Positions 36,332 through 44,901 of a stretch of 64,000 nucleotides of DNA are shown here, piece after piece. Every line of letters starts with the position of its first letter. Within the stretch, counting starts at the first letter, position 1. The notes under the pieces are model-generated. The model searched no databases, was not told where the DNA came from, and saw nothing but the letters and a program-made list of their open reading frames with translations. Origin of the DNA: Flavobacterium lacus (lineage in GTDB: Bacteria > Bacteroidota > Bacteroidia > Flavobacteriales > Flavobacteriaceae); NCBI RefSeq assembly GCF_003268815.1, contig NZ_QLSV01000003.1, forward strand, positions 186,001 to 250,000, in the 5' to 3' direction. The position numbers were made by a program, and so were the translations under genes.

Positions 36332-36344
36332 AAAATAAAAACTT

Positions 36345-36734
36345 ATGTTATTTACTGCAACGTTTTCTGAGTTTTATGAACAATTCAAAACTAGTCTTTC
36401 AGACGGTACTTTTGCCAAACTTACTTTTGCCAAAACCATTGGGAAAACAGAATTAAAAAACATTTTTATTCGTCCCTTTTTAGAAGAAAATGAATTAAAA
36501 TTAGAATTAAAATTCCGCTTTCAACAAGAAGAATTGTTTGAAATTCATACTATTGATAGTGCTTTTGATCGCTTGCTTCCCTTCATCAATAATCCATTTT
36601 TATCGGTTATTTTGTTTACGACAGAATTTGATCTGACATATAAATTAAACAAAAAAAGAGTGGTGAGTGTAACCGATCAAGCACCAACTTTTGGTAATGC
36701 GAATGAGGTTTTGTTGGGGTTTTTGAAGAAATAA
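36345..36734 (+). CDS. Conserved hypothetical protein
   Basis: A 129-residue soluble protein with no signal peptide and no motif I recognise. It starts 13 bases after the ABC ATPase stop, so it is probably co-transcribed. The mix of charged and aromatic residues (FSEFYEQFKTSLSDGTFAKL, LELKFRFQQEELFEIHTIDS) suggests an alpha/beta fold. No function is proposed. Confidence 0.6.
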   Translation: MLFTATFSEFYEQFKTSLSDGTFAKLTFAKTIGKTELKNIFIRPFLEENELKLELKFRFQQEELFEIHTIDSAFDRLLPFINNPFLSVILFTTEFDLTYKLNKKRVVSVTDQAPTFGNANEVLLGFLKK

Positions 36735-36830
36735 AACTTCAATAATTTAAACTTATAGGGAAATTAATTTAGATCCAGTTAATTCAGATAATGATCCACT
36801 AAAAACACCTTGTAATTAAAAATATAAATT

Positions 36831-37463
36831 ATGAAATCAATACTATCAGCACTACTAGTTATACTAAGTGGAATTATCATGGCACAAACTCCAATTTTAG
36901 ATATTAACACAGATGATTATCCAAAAACAGAAAATGCATATTATAAAGACATTGATAGTTTTTATAATCAATTTGTAGGTACTTGGGTTTATGCGGATGC
37001 AACTAAAACAATACGGTTTAGATTCGTTAAAAAAGAAATGTTTTATAATCAATCAGTTAGAAATTATTATAAAGATTATTTAGTCGGTGAAATGCAATAC
37101 ATTGAAAATGGTGTTGTAAAAATTAATTCCTTGGAAAATGTATTATATAATCATTCGAGTATTTCTGATTATAGTTTATACAGTTTTGGAAAAATATATA
37201 ATTATTTGTTTCCAAGATGTTTAGAATGTCCGGAAAACACGGAACGAATGGATATGAAATATAATGAACCATCCAATGATGATGTTAGTTTAGGAGCTGA
37301 ATTTGTTATGCGTAGAGCGGATGAAAACGGAGTGCAAAAAATTAAAGTACAATATGTTTTTACCGAAAGTCCGTCTGGTCTTCAGTTTGATTTTGAAACG
37401 CCATCTACTACTACAGGTTTTACGATTCCGTATGGTGATTATACATTGGTGAAGGAAAATTAA
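36831..37463 (+). CDS. Exported protein, DUF6705-like
   Basis: A 210-residue protein with a signal peptide (1-19, ending IMAQ). The motif AYYKDIDSFYNQFVGTW (residues 36-52) followed by IRFRFVKKEMFYN resembles the DUF6705 family of flavobacterial exported proteins; I am not certain of the family number. It is compact and beta-rich, with no catalytic residues visible. It stands alone and ends at a strong terminator. Confidence 0.65.
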   Translation: MKSILSALLVILSGIIMAQTPILDINTDDYPKTENAYYKDIDSFYNQFVGTWVYADATKTIRFRFVKKEMFYNQSVRNYYKDYLVGEMQYIENGVVKINSLENVLYNHSSISDYSLYSFGKIYNYLFPRCLECPENTERMDMKYNEPSNDDVSLGAEFVMRRADENGVQKIKVQYVFTESPSGLQFDFETPSTTTGFTIPYGDYTLVKEN

Positions 37464-37468
37464 AGAAT

Positions 37469-37502
37469 AAAACGACTGATTAAGTAATGAATCAGTCGTT
37501 TT
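37469..37502. terminator. Bidirectional terminator
   Basis: AAAACGACTGATT (37469-37481) and AATCAGTCGTTTT (37490-37502) form a perfect 13-bp stem with an 8-base loop, between the DUF6705-like gene and the convergent CoA-transferase B gene. Confidence 0.85.
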
Positions 37503-37517
37503 ATTGTTATTGAATAG

Positions 37518-38174
37518 TTAATCCAAAACCATCTCCGGAATTTCTCCTTCCACAATCAACGTTCCTTCTGTAGCTTTGATAATTTCTTCAACAGAAACAC
37601 CGGGAGCTCGTTCAAGAAGTTTGAATCCATTTGGGGTAACATCCATCACGGCCAATTCGGTGACAATTTTTTTAACGCAGCCCACACCCGTGAGTGGGAG
37701 TGTACAATTTTTTAAAACTTTTGATTCACCTGCTTTGTTCACGTGCATCATCGCAACAATGATATTTTCTGCGGAAGCAACTAAATCCATTGCTCCGCCC
37801 ATTCCTTTGACCATTTTGCCGGGGATTTTCCAGTTGGCAATATCACCGTTTTCAGAAACTTCCATAGCTCCTAAAATGGTTAAATCTACTTTTTTACTTC
37901 GTATCATTCCAAAACTAAAAGCCGAATCAAAAAAGGAAGCTCCGGGCAACGTGGTAATGGTTTGTTTTCCTGCATTGATGATATCGGCATCTTCTTCGCC
38001 TTCAAATGGAAATGGTCCCATACCCAACACACCGTTTTCACTTTGAAATTCAACGGAAATATCATTGCGAACAAAATTGGCCACCAACGTCGGAATGCCG
38101 ATTCCTAAATTTACGTAGTAACCATCTTTTACTTCTTTTGCAATTCGTTTTGCTATATCTTCTTTTGTTAACAT
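37518..38174 (-). CDS. scoB: 3-oxoacid CoA-transferase subunit B
   Basis: A 218-residue beta subunit of succinyl-CoA:3-ketoacid CoA-transferase. The catalytic glutamate lies in FQSENGVLGMGP, and GGAMDLV and ERAPGVS are family signatures. Together with the A subunit it moves CoA from succinyl-CoA to acetoacetate, opening ketone bodies, leucine and lysine products for use. It follows scoA after 54 bases on the same strand. Confidence 0.95.
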   Translation of the reverse strand: MLTKEDIAKRIAKEVKDGYYVNLGIGIPTLVANFVRNDISVEFQSENGVLGMGPFPFEGEEDADIINAGKQTITTLPGASFFDSAFSFGMIRSKKVDLTILGAMEVSENGDIANWKIPGKMVKGMGGAMDLVASAENIIVAMMHVNKAGESKVLKNCTLPLTGVGCVKKIVTELAVMDVTPNGFKLLERAPGVSVEEIIKATEGTLIVEGEIPEMVLD

Positions 38175-38228
38175 ACTTTTATTGGTTTATGCAGTTTTTT
38201 TAACTGAACACTAAAATCTGACCACTGT

Positions 38229-38927
38229 TTACTTCTTTCTAACTGTTCTTTGTTCAATTCTTTTTTCAAACTTTTCACCTTGAAAAATTCGGTTCACCAT
38301 AATTCCCGGAATGTGAATTTGATTAGGGTCCAATGTTCCGGCGGGGACTAATTCTTCCACTTCGGCAATGGTAATTTTTGCTGCTCCGGCCATGCATGCA
38401 TTGAAATTTCTGGCAGTTCCTTTAAAAATAAGGTTTCCGGCTTCGTCTCCTTTCCAAGCTTTTACGATGGCGAAATCGGCTTTGTATGCTTCTTCCATGA
38501 TGTACATTTTTCCATTGAATTCGCGAGTTTCTTTCCCTTCGGCGACTTCGGTTCCATATCCTGCTGGTGTGAAAAAGGCCGGAATTCCGTGTTGAGCAGC
38601 TCGGCATTTTTCGGCTAATGTTCCTTGTGGAGTGAGTTCTACATCTAATTCTCCTGAAAGCATTTGGCGTTCGAATTCTGCATTTTCACCAACATAAGAC
38701 GAAATCATTTTTTTGATTTGCTTTTTTTGAAGCAGTAATCCTAATCCAAAATCATCTACTCCGGCATTGTTGGAAATGCAAGTAAGATTAGAAACGCCCA
38801 TTTTTACTAATTCGGCAATGCTGTTTTCCGGAATGCCACAAAGACCAAAACCTCCGAGCATAATGGTCATATTATCAGTGATTCCATCAAGAGCTTCTTG
38901 AACAGAATTTACTTTTCGTGTAATCAT
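38229..38927 (-). CDS. scoA: 3-oxoacid CoA-transferase subunit A
   Basis: A 232-residue alpha subunit with the signature [15 protein letters not shown] and [15 protein letters not shown]. The start at 38927 ([13 protein letters not shown]) is chosen because it gives the family's usual length; the reading from 38987 adds 20 residues with no similarity. It forms a heterotetramer with scoB, encoded next. No other degradation genes are adjacent. Confidence 0.95.
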   Translation of the reverse strand: MITRKVNSVQEALDGITDNMTIMLGGFGLCGIPENSIAELVKMGVSNLTCISNNAGVDDFGLGLLLQKKQIKKMISSYVGENAEFERQMLSGELDVELTPQGTLAEKCRAAQHGIPAFFTPAGYGTEVAEGKETREFNGKMYIMEEAYKADFAIVKAWKGDEAGNLIFKGTARNFNACMAGAAKITIAEVEELVPAGTLDPNQIHIPGIMVNRIFQGEKFEKRIEQRTVRKK

Positions 38928-39016
38928 ATCGTTTGTTTGTTTTCGAATTTTAAAGGTATAAAAAAATGGGCTTTTGGCAAAGTCCATTTTTTTATAATTG
39001 TTTTTATGTGAATTTT

Positions 39017-41296
39017 CTAAAAATTAAACTCGTCCAAATCCTGATCAAAGTCTAATGTGTCTTTTACTGTTTTCCAACAATCTACTTTTACGGTAATATT
39101 TTCCGGTCTTTCAAATGGATCTTTGGAAACGTTTAATTTTTTGTCTTTATAACATTTATCCATATAAATTCCCCAAATAGGCAAAGCCATTGTGGCTCCT
39201 TGTCCCATGGCAGTAGTGTTGAATCGTGCGGAACGGTCTTCACATCCTACCCAAACACCGGTGCATAAATTGGGTACAAATCCCATGAACCAACCATCGG
39301 AATTATTTTGTGTGGTTCCGGTTTTTCCGGCGATTGGATTGTCTAATTTATAATCATAGGTTCTAAATCCGGCTCTTCCTGCTCGAAGTCTAGTTCCGGT
39401 TCCGTCTTCGGTAACACCTTCCATTAACTTCACAACCGCATAAGCAATATCTTGACTAAGTACGTCGTGACTTTCAGGAATATTTTCATAAATAATGTTT
39501 CCGTTTTTATCTTCAATACGGGTAATCATCTGCGGTTTAATGTAAATTCCTTTGTTAGCAAACGTACTAAATGCCGCTACCATATCCTGAACGGTAATTT
39601 CTACTGCACCTAAACAAATGGATACTTGCTCCGGAATTTCTGCAGAAACGCCTAGTTTATGTGTTAAGTCAATAACCGCTTTTGGTCCGGTTCTGTCAAT
39701 TAATTTGGCAGAAATGGTATTAATAGAATTTGCTAATGCTTTCTTTAAATTAATCATTCCACGGTATTTCCCATCGGAATTTCTTGGAGTCCAGTCGGCA
39801 CTAACATTATGTCTTCCTCTTGGGATAGTGAAAGGTGAATCGATAATTGAATCGCAAGGCGACATATTTAATTGTTCAATTGCTGTGGCATAAACAAACG
39901 GTTTAAAAGTAGACCCTACTTGTCTGGCACCTTGTCCGGCATGGTCATATTGAAAATGTTTATAGTTGATTCCGCCCACCCAAGCTTTAACATGTCCGGT
40001 TTGAGGTTCCATCGATATCATTCCGCTTCGAAGGAAATGCTTATAATAGCGGATAGAGTCCATTGGTGTCATAATGGTATCGCGTTCGCCTTTCCAAGTA
40101 AAAACCCTCATGTCTGTCTTGATGTCAAACGATTTGATGATATCTTCTTCGCTTTTATCTTGAGCTTTCATCAATCGCCAACGTTCAGAAGTTTTCATGG
40201 CTCTTTTCAACAACTTTTCTGTTTCGTCGTCATTAATTTTATAAAAAGGAGCATTTTTATTTTTCTTTTGGGCTTTAAAAAATTCAACTTGAAGATTTTT
40301 TAAGTGCTCATGCACAGCATCTTCGGCATGTTTTTGCATACGCGAATCAATTGTGGTGTAAATTTTTAATCCGTCGTTATAAATATTATATTCTGAACCA
40401 TCAGGCTTTTTGTTTTCTTTGACCCATTTTTTCATGTAATCGCGAAGGTATTCTCTAAAGTAAGTAGCAATTCCTTCTAGATGACCCTCTGGACTAAAAT
40501 CTAAAACGATAGGCTTTTTTTCTAATTGTGCTTTTGCTTCCGGTTCTAAAAAGTTGTTTCTAACCATTTGAGCTAAAACAGTGTTTCTTCTATTGAAAAC
40601 CAGTTCTTTTCTTTTTTCTCTAGTTGGATTATAAAGAGAGGGGTTTTTTAGCATTCCTACTAATAAAGCACTTTCTTCGATAGACAAGTCCTTTGGTTCT
40701 CTCCCAAAATAAACTTTAGCCGCCGATTTTATTCCCACAGCGGTATTTACAAAGTCGGCTCTGTTTAAATACAAAGCGATAATTTCGTTTTTTGTATATT
40801 GACGTTCTAGTTTGGTGGCAATAATCCATTCTTTCACCTTTTGAACTAACCTGAAAAGGATAAACTTAGAGCCTTCACCATGAAATAAAAGTTTTGCTAG
40901 TTGTTGTGAAATAGTACTTGCACCTCCATCTGCACCTAGTTTTACAGCTGCACCAAATAATCTTCTACCATCTATGCCCGAATGCTCATAAAAACGTTCG
41001 TCTTCGGTGGCAATTAAAGCATCAACAAGGTGTTTTGGCAATTCATCAAATGTTACTGGAGAACGGTTTTCACGGTAAAATTTACCCAAAACTACACCAT
41101 CTGAAGAAATGATTTCGGTAGCCAAATTTGAGTCAGGATTCTCCAATTCGTCAAAACTTGGCATGGAGCCAAATAATCCGAAGTTGGCAAAAACAAAAAA
41201 TAAAAATATACCAGCTAGTCCTATAAAAAATACTTTCCAGAATTTTTTTTGATAGTAAGCGATATCTTTCACGGACGAATTATTTTTCTTAGCCAT
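39017..41296 (-). CDS. Penicillin-binding protein 1A (bifunctional)
   Basis: A 759-residue membrane-anchored peptidoglycan synthase. One membrane helix (about 18-44) is followed by the glycosyltransferase family 51 domain (about 80-260, with [14 protein letters not shown] and [11 protein letters not shown]) and the transpeptidase domain (about 430-700) with SxxK in GSTFKPF, SxN in ANSINTI and KTG in [10 protein letters not shown]. It polymerises and cross-links glycan strands at the inner membrane. It is 1 base from gldH on the same strand, in a ricT-gldH-PBP1A operon. Confidence 0.96.
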   Translation of the reverse strand: MAKKNNSSVKDIAYYQKKFWKVFFIGLAGIFLFFVFANFGLFGSMPSFDELENPDSNLATEIISSDGVVLGKFYRENRSPVTFDELPKHLVDALIATEDERFYEHSGIDGRRLFGAAVKLGADGGASTISQQLAKLLFHGEGSKFILFRLVQKVKEWIIATKLERQYTKNEIIALYLNRADFVNTAVGIKSAAKVYFGREPKDLSIEESALLVGMLKNPSLYNPTREKRKELVFNRRNTVLAQMVRNNFLEPEAKAQLEKKPIVLDFSPEGHLEGIATYFREYLRDYMKKWVKENKKPDGSEYNIYNDGLKIYTTIDSRMQKHAEDAVHEHLKNLQVEFFKAQKKNKNAPFYKINDDETEKLLKRAMKTSERWRLMKAQDKSEEDIIKSFDIKTDMRVFTWKGERDTIMTPMDSIRYYKHFLRSGMISMEPQTGHVKAWVGGINYKHFQYDHAGQGARQVGSTFKPFVYATAIEQLNMSPCDSIIDSPFTIPRGRHNVSADWTPRNSDGKYRGMINLKKALANSINTISAKLIDRTGPKAVIDLTHKLGVSAEIPEQVSICLGAVEITVQDMVAAFSTFANKGIYIKPQMITRIEDKNGNIIYENIPESHDVLSQDIAYAVVKLMEGVTEDGTGTRLRAGRAGFRTYDYKLDNPIAGKTGTTQNNSDGWFMGFVPNLCTGVWVGCEDRSARFNTTAMGQGATMALPIWGIYMDKCYKDKKLNVSKDPFERPENITVKVDCWKTVKDTLDFDQDLDEFNF

Positions 41297-41297
41297 A

Positions 41298-41783
41298 TTA
41301 TTCTGCTTTTTCTATTCGTAATCCAACATCAGTAACACCTTCGAGTACTTCGATGCCTTCAATTTTTCCTGATTTTCTCACCGCTTGTTGAATATAAATT
41401 TTGTAACTACCTGCTTTGGGAAACACAAAATTTTCTTTATAAAACAATTTATTATCTTTTGTATCGGTCAAACCTTTTCCCATTAAAGACCCGTCCGGTT
41501 CAGCCATTTTATATTCCAACGTGTCTACCATCGTTTTGCTGTTGGGCTGTTCCATTTCCACAATTAAAAACAAATTATTAAACGGGTAATTTTTGTTGTT
41601 CCGTATATTGATGTAAACATTATGTTTTGCAACGGTATCTTTTTGTTCTACCAAAAAAGTTACAATACTGTCTTTGTGCCATACTTTTCCAACTTTTTTA
41701 TAGTCGTCAAAAAGTCTTTTTTTGTCACATGAAGTCACAATAATCAATAAAAAAACTAAAAACAGACTATTTCTTAGGGTCAT
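41298..41783 (-). CDS. gldH: Gliding motility lipoprotein GldH
   Basis: A 161-residue lipoprotein (lipobox VTSC) with the GldH pattern LFDDYKKVGKVWHKDSIVTF and MAEPDGSLMGKGLTDTKDN. GldH is required for gliding in Flavobacterium and is linked to the type IX secretion system. The start at 41783 (MTLRNSLFLVF) is preferred to 41792. It overlaps the 3' end of ricT by 17 bases and is followed by the PBP1A gene after 1 base. The order ricT-gldH-PBP1A is one I recall as conserved in the family. Confidence 0.92.
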   Translation of the reverse strand: MTLRNSLFLVFLLIIVTSCDKKRLFDDYKKVGKVWHKDSIVTFLVEQKDTVAKHNVYINIRNNKNYPFNNLFLIVEMEQPNSKTMVDTLEYKMAEPDGSLMGKGLTDTKDNKLFYKENFVFPKAGSYKIYIQQAVRKSGKIEGIEVLEGVTDVGLRIEKAE

Positions 41784-42939
41784 TTTTAACAATTTTATTT
41801 GGTCTTCTTTTTTTGTTATTATTGTTGTTGTTCTTTCTTTTGGGTTGATCGAATCGGGTTAAACTCTCTTGGCCCATGGCGTTGTTGAAATCTTGTTTTG
41901 GTTCTGCAACAATTTCTAAGGCAAAATCCTCCAAAGAAGAAATTCTTTTACGCTGTTTATTTTCTGCTATAATTTCTTTCACTTGATCAATGTGAATGAC
42001 ATGCCAATTGGCAATATTATCCGCATAAGCAAACCACATTAGTCCTTTAAAAATGTCTTGTTTTTGACAGTAGGCAACACCTCTTTCAGTTTCAATTTTA
42101 GTGTCAAAATCCGGAAAATCTTTTAATGCATCCATGTAGGTATCCAGCTCATAGTTTAAGCAGCATTTGAGCTTCCCACATTGTCCCGCTAATTTTTGAG
42201 GGTTTAAAGAAAGTTGTTGGTAACGAGCTGCTGAGGTATTTACGCTTCTAAAATCGGTCAACCAAGTAGAACAACACAATTCCCTTCCGCACGAACCAAT
42301 TCCGCCTAAACGAGCTGCCTCTTGACGAAAACCAACTTGTTTCATTTCTATTCTGGTCTTGAAAGTCTGAGCATATTCTTTAATTAATTGACGAAAATCC
42401 ACTCGATCTTCGGCTGTATAATAAAAAGTAGCTTTAGAACCATCACCTTGAAATTCAATGTCAGAAATTTTCATTTGTAATTGAAGTTGAATAGCGATTT
42501 CTCTGGCTCTCACCTTCATCGGCTCTTCTTTTAACTGAACATCAGCCCAAATATCAATATCTCTTTGAGAAGCTTTTCGGTATACTTTTGTAATTTCGGC
42601 ACTAGTGTGATTTACCCCTTTTTTCTTCATTTGAACTTTAACGAGTTCTCCAACGAGGGTCACAATTCCAATATCATGACCTGGCGAAGCTTCCGTAGCA
42701 ACGATATCACCAATAAGCAATGATAGTTTTTCGGTGTTGCGATAGAATTCTTTTCGTCCATTTTTAAAACGTATTTCAACACAATCAAACACTTCTTGAC
42801 CACTTGGCAAACTCATGTTGGCTAACCAATCAAAAACCGTTAATTTGTTGCAGCTATCGGTGCCGCAAGTCCCTTTATTTTGACATCCTTGGGGAGCACC
42901 ACCGGTTTTGCTCCCTGTAGAACAGTTTGTACAAGCCAT
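41767..42939 (-). CDS. ricT: PSP1/RicT domain protein (YaaT-like)
   Basis: A 390-residue cytosolic protein of the PSP1/RicT family. The conserved Cys set is visible in the core region SCGRELCCSTWLTDF and GQCGKLKCCLNYEL, which in Bacillus RicT helps bind Fe-S clusters with RicA and RicF in RNA maturation control. The N-terminus has extra cysteines (ACTNCSTG) and the C-terminus is a basic Asn/Lys-rich tail typical of Bacteroidota copies. Its 3' end overlaps gldH. Confidence 0.9.
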   Translation of the reverse strand: MACTNCSTGSKTGGAPQGCQNKGTCGTDSCNKLTVFDWLANMSLPSGQEVFDCVEIRFKNGRKEFYRNTEKLSLLIGDIVATEASPGHDIGIVTLVGELVKVQMKKKGVNHTSAEITKVYRKASQRDIDIWADVQLKEEPMKVRAREIAIQLQLQMKISDIEFQGDGSKATFYYTAEDRVDFRQLIKEYAQTFKTRIEMKQVGFRQEAARLGGIGSCGRELCCSTWLTDFRSVNTSAARYQQLSLNPQKLAGQCGKLKCCLNYELDTYMDALKDFPDFDTKIETERGVAYCQKQDIFKGLMWFAYADNIANWHVIHIDQVKEIIAENKQRKRISSLEDFALEIVAEPKQDFNNAMGQESLTRFDQPKRKNNNNNNKKRRPNKIVKNDPKK

Positions 42940-43061
42940 AATTTATATATATTTGGTCACGACTTTTAATCGGGACTACTGACATTAAACGTTAAGTTTG
43001 TAAAGATAGTATTTTTTTGATAGAACTAGAAAGTGGATTTAGTAGAAATAGCATTAAGCAT

Positions 43062-43093
43062 AAAGCCCGTTTTAATAGAATAAAACAGGCTTT
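43062..43093 (-). terminator. Hairpin after trhO
   Basis: AAAGCCCGTTTTA (43062-43074) and TAAAACAGGCTTT (43081-43093) pair at 12 of 13 positions, 22 bases beyond the trhO stop. The following T-run is weak. Confidence 0.55.
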
Positions 43094-43114
43094 GAAAGTT
43101 TTAAAATTAAAAGA

Positions 43115-44476
43115 TTAGTAGCTCATTATCTTAAACAATTTATCCGATAATCGTATTCTAAACGGAACTGCAAAAGTTAACTTATCTCCCGGTTTTGCCG
43201 TTGTGTTTTCTTTTCCATTGATAAACATCGTTTCCAATACCAATTCCTGATTTCCTGTGGTTGGACCTGAAATCAAAATTTTGTCTCCTGTTTTTAATTC
43301 TTGGTTTTCAACTAAAAATAAGCCAACTTGTGCTTTGGTGTAGTAATGTTCAGCTTTCCCCACCAATACTTTTTTCTGTTTGATGCGTTCGCGAATGGGT
43401 TTTGGTTTTTCAACTGTAGCCAATGAAACATCGCTTAATTCACCCGAATGTTTGAATTTCAAAGCGTCCGATTTTCCTTTTTTGAAAATCATATTTCCTT
43501 TTTGAATACCGCGACGTAATTTTACTTGTTCCGCTAATGGTAAATGAATGACTTCCTGACATTCAACGGAACAACAATTCTCCATTTTTTCTTGGCATTC
43601 ATCACATTGAATAAACAATAAATGGCACCCATCATTTACACAATTGGTATGATTATCGCACGGTTCTCCGCATTGATGGCATTGCGAAACAATATCATTC
43701 GTGATTCGTTCACCTAAACGATGATCGAATACAAAGTTCTTTCCAATGAATTTACTTTGTAAACCTTCTTGCTCAATTTGACGAGCATATTCAATAATTC
43801 CGCCTTCTAACTGATAAACATTTTTAAAACCTTTGTGTTTAAAAAAAGCACTCGCTTTTTCGCATCGAATTCCTCCCGTGCAATACATCAACAGATTTTT
43901 ATCTTCTTTGAAATCTTTTAACTGCTCTTCAATGATGGGAAGCGATTCTCTAAATGTATCCACATCCGGCGTAATGGCTCCTTTAAAATGACCAATTTCA
44001 CTTTCGTAATGATTTCTAAAATCAACAACAATGGTGTTTGGCTCTTCTAATAATTGATTGAACTCTTTTGCTTTTAAGTGAATTCCTTTGTTGGTTGCAT
44101 CAAAAGAAGCATCGTCGAGTCCGTCTGCCACAATTTTATGTCTCACTTTTATCGTTAATTTCAAAAAGGAATGATCGTCTTGTTCACGAGCAACATTAAG
44201 CCTAATTCCTTTCATAAAATCATATTGTTCAATCGTATCTTTAAATTCATAAAAATAATCTGCCGGCAACGAAAGTTGGGCATTAATTCCTTCGTGAGCC
44301 ACATAAATTCTCCCCAAGACATCCAACGGATTCCAGGCTAAGAACAAATCATCTCTAAATTTTTTAGGGTCTTCAATTTTGGCGTAGGCATAAAAAGACA
44401 ACGTAAGTCGTTGTTTGCCGGCTTGATCAATAAGCTCGGCTCGTTCTTCTGCCCTCATCGTGTTATACAGTTGCAT
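43115..44476 (-). CDS. trhO: tRNA uridine(34) hydroxylase, rhodanese family, with C-terminal extension
   Basis: A 453-residue protein. Residues 1-130 form the N-terminal acylphosphatase-like part, 140-240 the rhodanese domain with Cys199 in MYCTGGIRCEKAS, and 266-306 a Cys-rich segment with nine or more Cys that may bind zinc. TrhO makes 5-hydroxyuridine at the tRNA wobble position using O2. E. coli TrhO is about 350 residues; the extra ~80 residues (375-453, VGLFLVENQELKTGDKILIS, GPTTGNQELVLETMFING) resemble the small beta-barrel at the end of U32-type proteins such as TrhP. This resemblance is by eye. Confidence 0.9.
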   Translation of the reverse strand: MQLYNTMRAEERAELIDQAGKQRLTLSFYAYAKIEDPKKFRDDLFLAWNPLDVLGRIYVAHEGINAQLSLPADYFYEFKDTIEQYDFMKGIRLNVAREQDDHSFLKLTIKVRHKIVADGLDDASFDATNKGIHLKAKEFNQLLEEPNTIVVDFRNHYESEIGHFKGAITPDVDTFRESLPIIEEQLKDFKEDKNLLMYCTGGIRCEKASAFFKHKGFKNVYQLEGGIIEYARQIEQEGLQSKFIGKNFVFDHRLGERITNDIVSQCHQCGEPCDNHTNCVNDGCHLLFIQCDECQEKMENCCSVECQEVIHLPLAEQVKLRRGIQKGNMIFKKGKSDALKFKHSGELSDVSLATVEKPKPIRERIKQKKVLVGKAEHYYTKAQVGLFLVENQELKTGDKILISGPTTGNQELVLETMFINGKENTTAKPGDKLTFAVPFRIRLSDKLFKIMSY

Positions 44477-44534
44477 GCTATAAACGTTTTTGGGTTAATA
44501 CAATAAGATGAATTCTAAATGGAAGAATTCGATG

Positions 44535-44564
44535 CAAAAATAAACATTTTAGATTAAATATAAA
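44535..44564 (-). promoter_or_regulatory. Likely trhO promoter with a TTTAG-N6-TATAAA motif
   Basis: On the minus strand TATTTTTG (44542-44535) is a -7 box for trhO. Just upstream, TTTAG (44548-44552) and TATAAA (44559-44564) match the spacing of the motif found at the second TonB receptor and feoA. A regulatory role here is uncertain because the region is A/T-rich. Confidence 0.35.
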
Positions 44565-44611
44565 TAGTAGGGTTTTTATTTAATCATTTGTTTTCTAAAA
44601 TAAAAACTATA

Positions 44612-44619
44612 TATATTTG
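44612..44619 (+). promoter_or_regulatory. -7 box before the Tat lipoprotein gene
   Basis: TATATTTG matches TAnnTTTG, 22 bases before the ATG at 44642. It would drive the Tat lipoprotein and the glycosyltransferase gene together. Confidence 0.5.
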
Positions 44620-44641
44620 TTTAACCTAATTAATTGATTTT

Positions 44642-44884
44642 ATGAACAGACGTAATTTTTTAAAGAATTCCGGGAAGGTTATACTAGTAAGTTCCGCTTT
44701 AGTAATCACGGGAAGTTTAGTTGCTTCATGTTCGTCAGACAGTGATGATTCTTATGATGACGGTTATTATGACGATGGATACTACGATGACGGCTACTAC
44801 GACGATGGCTATTACGACGATGGCTATTACGACGATGGCTATTATGATGATGGTTACTACGATGATGGCTATTATGATGATTAA
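44642..44884 (+). CDS. Tat-exported lipoprotein with YYDDG pentapeptide repeats
   Basis: An 80-residue protein. The N-terminus MNRRNFLKNSGKV is a twin-arginine signal (RRxFLK), followed by a hydrophobic stretch and the lipobox LVASC (Cys30), so the mature protein is a lipid-anchored peptide of about 51 residues exported folded or with a cofactor. After SSDSDDSYDDG, residues 42-80 are seven exact YYDDG units plus YYDD, to the stop. It is very acidic and tyrosine-rich, with no fold expected. The two-domain glycosyltransferase gene starts 17 bases later. I do not recognise the family; possible roles are metal binding or a substrate for tyrosine modification, both inferred. Confidence 0.85.
   Translation: MNRRNFLKNSGKVILVSSALVITGSLVASCSSDSDDSYDDGYYDDGYYDDGYYDDGYYDDGYYDDGYYDDGYYDDGYYDD
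44765..44881 (+). repeat. 15-bp tandem repeat coding YYDDG
   Basis: Seven full 15-bp units and a 12-bp partial unit. The units differ only at third codon positions (TAT/TAC, GAT/GAC, GGA/GGC/GGT), so the peptide is exact while the DNA has drifted. Confidence 0.95.
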
Positions 44885-44901
44885 TCTTCTATAACTATTC
44901 A

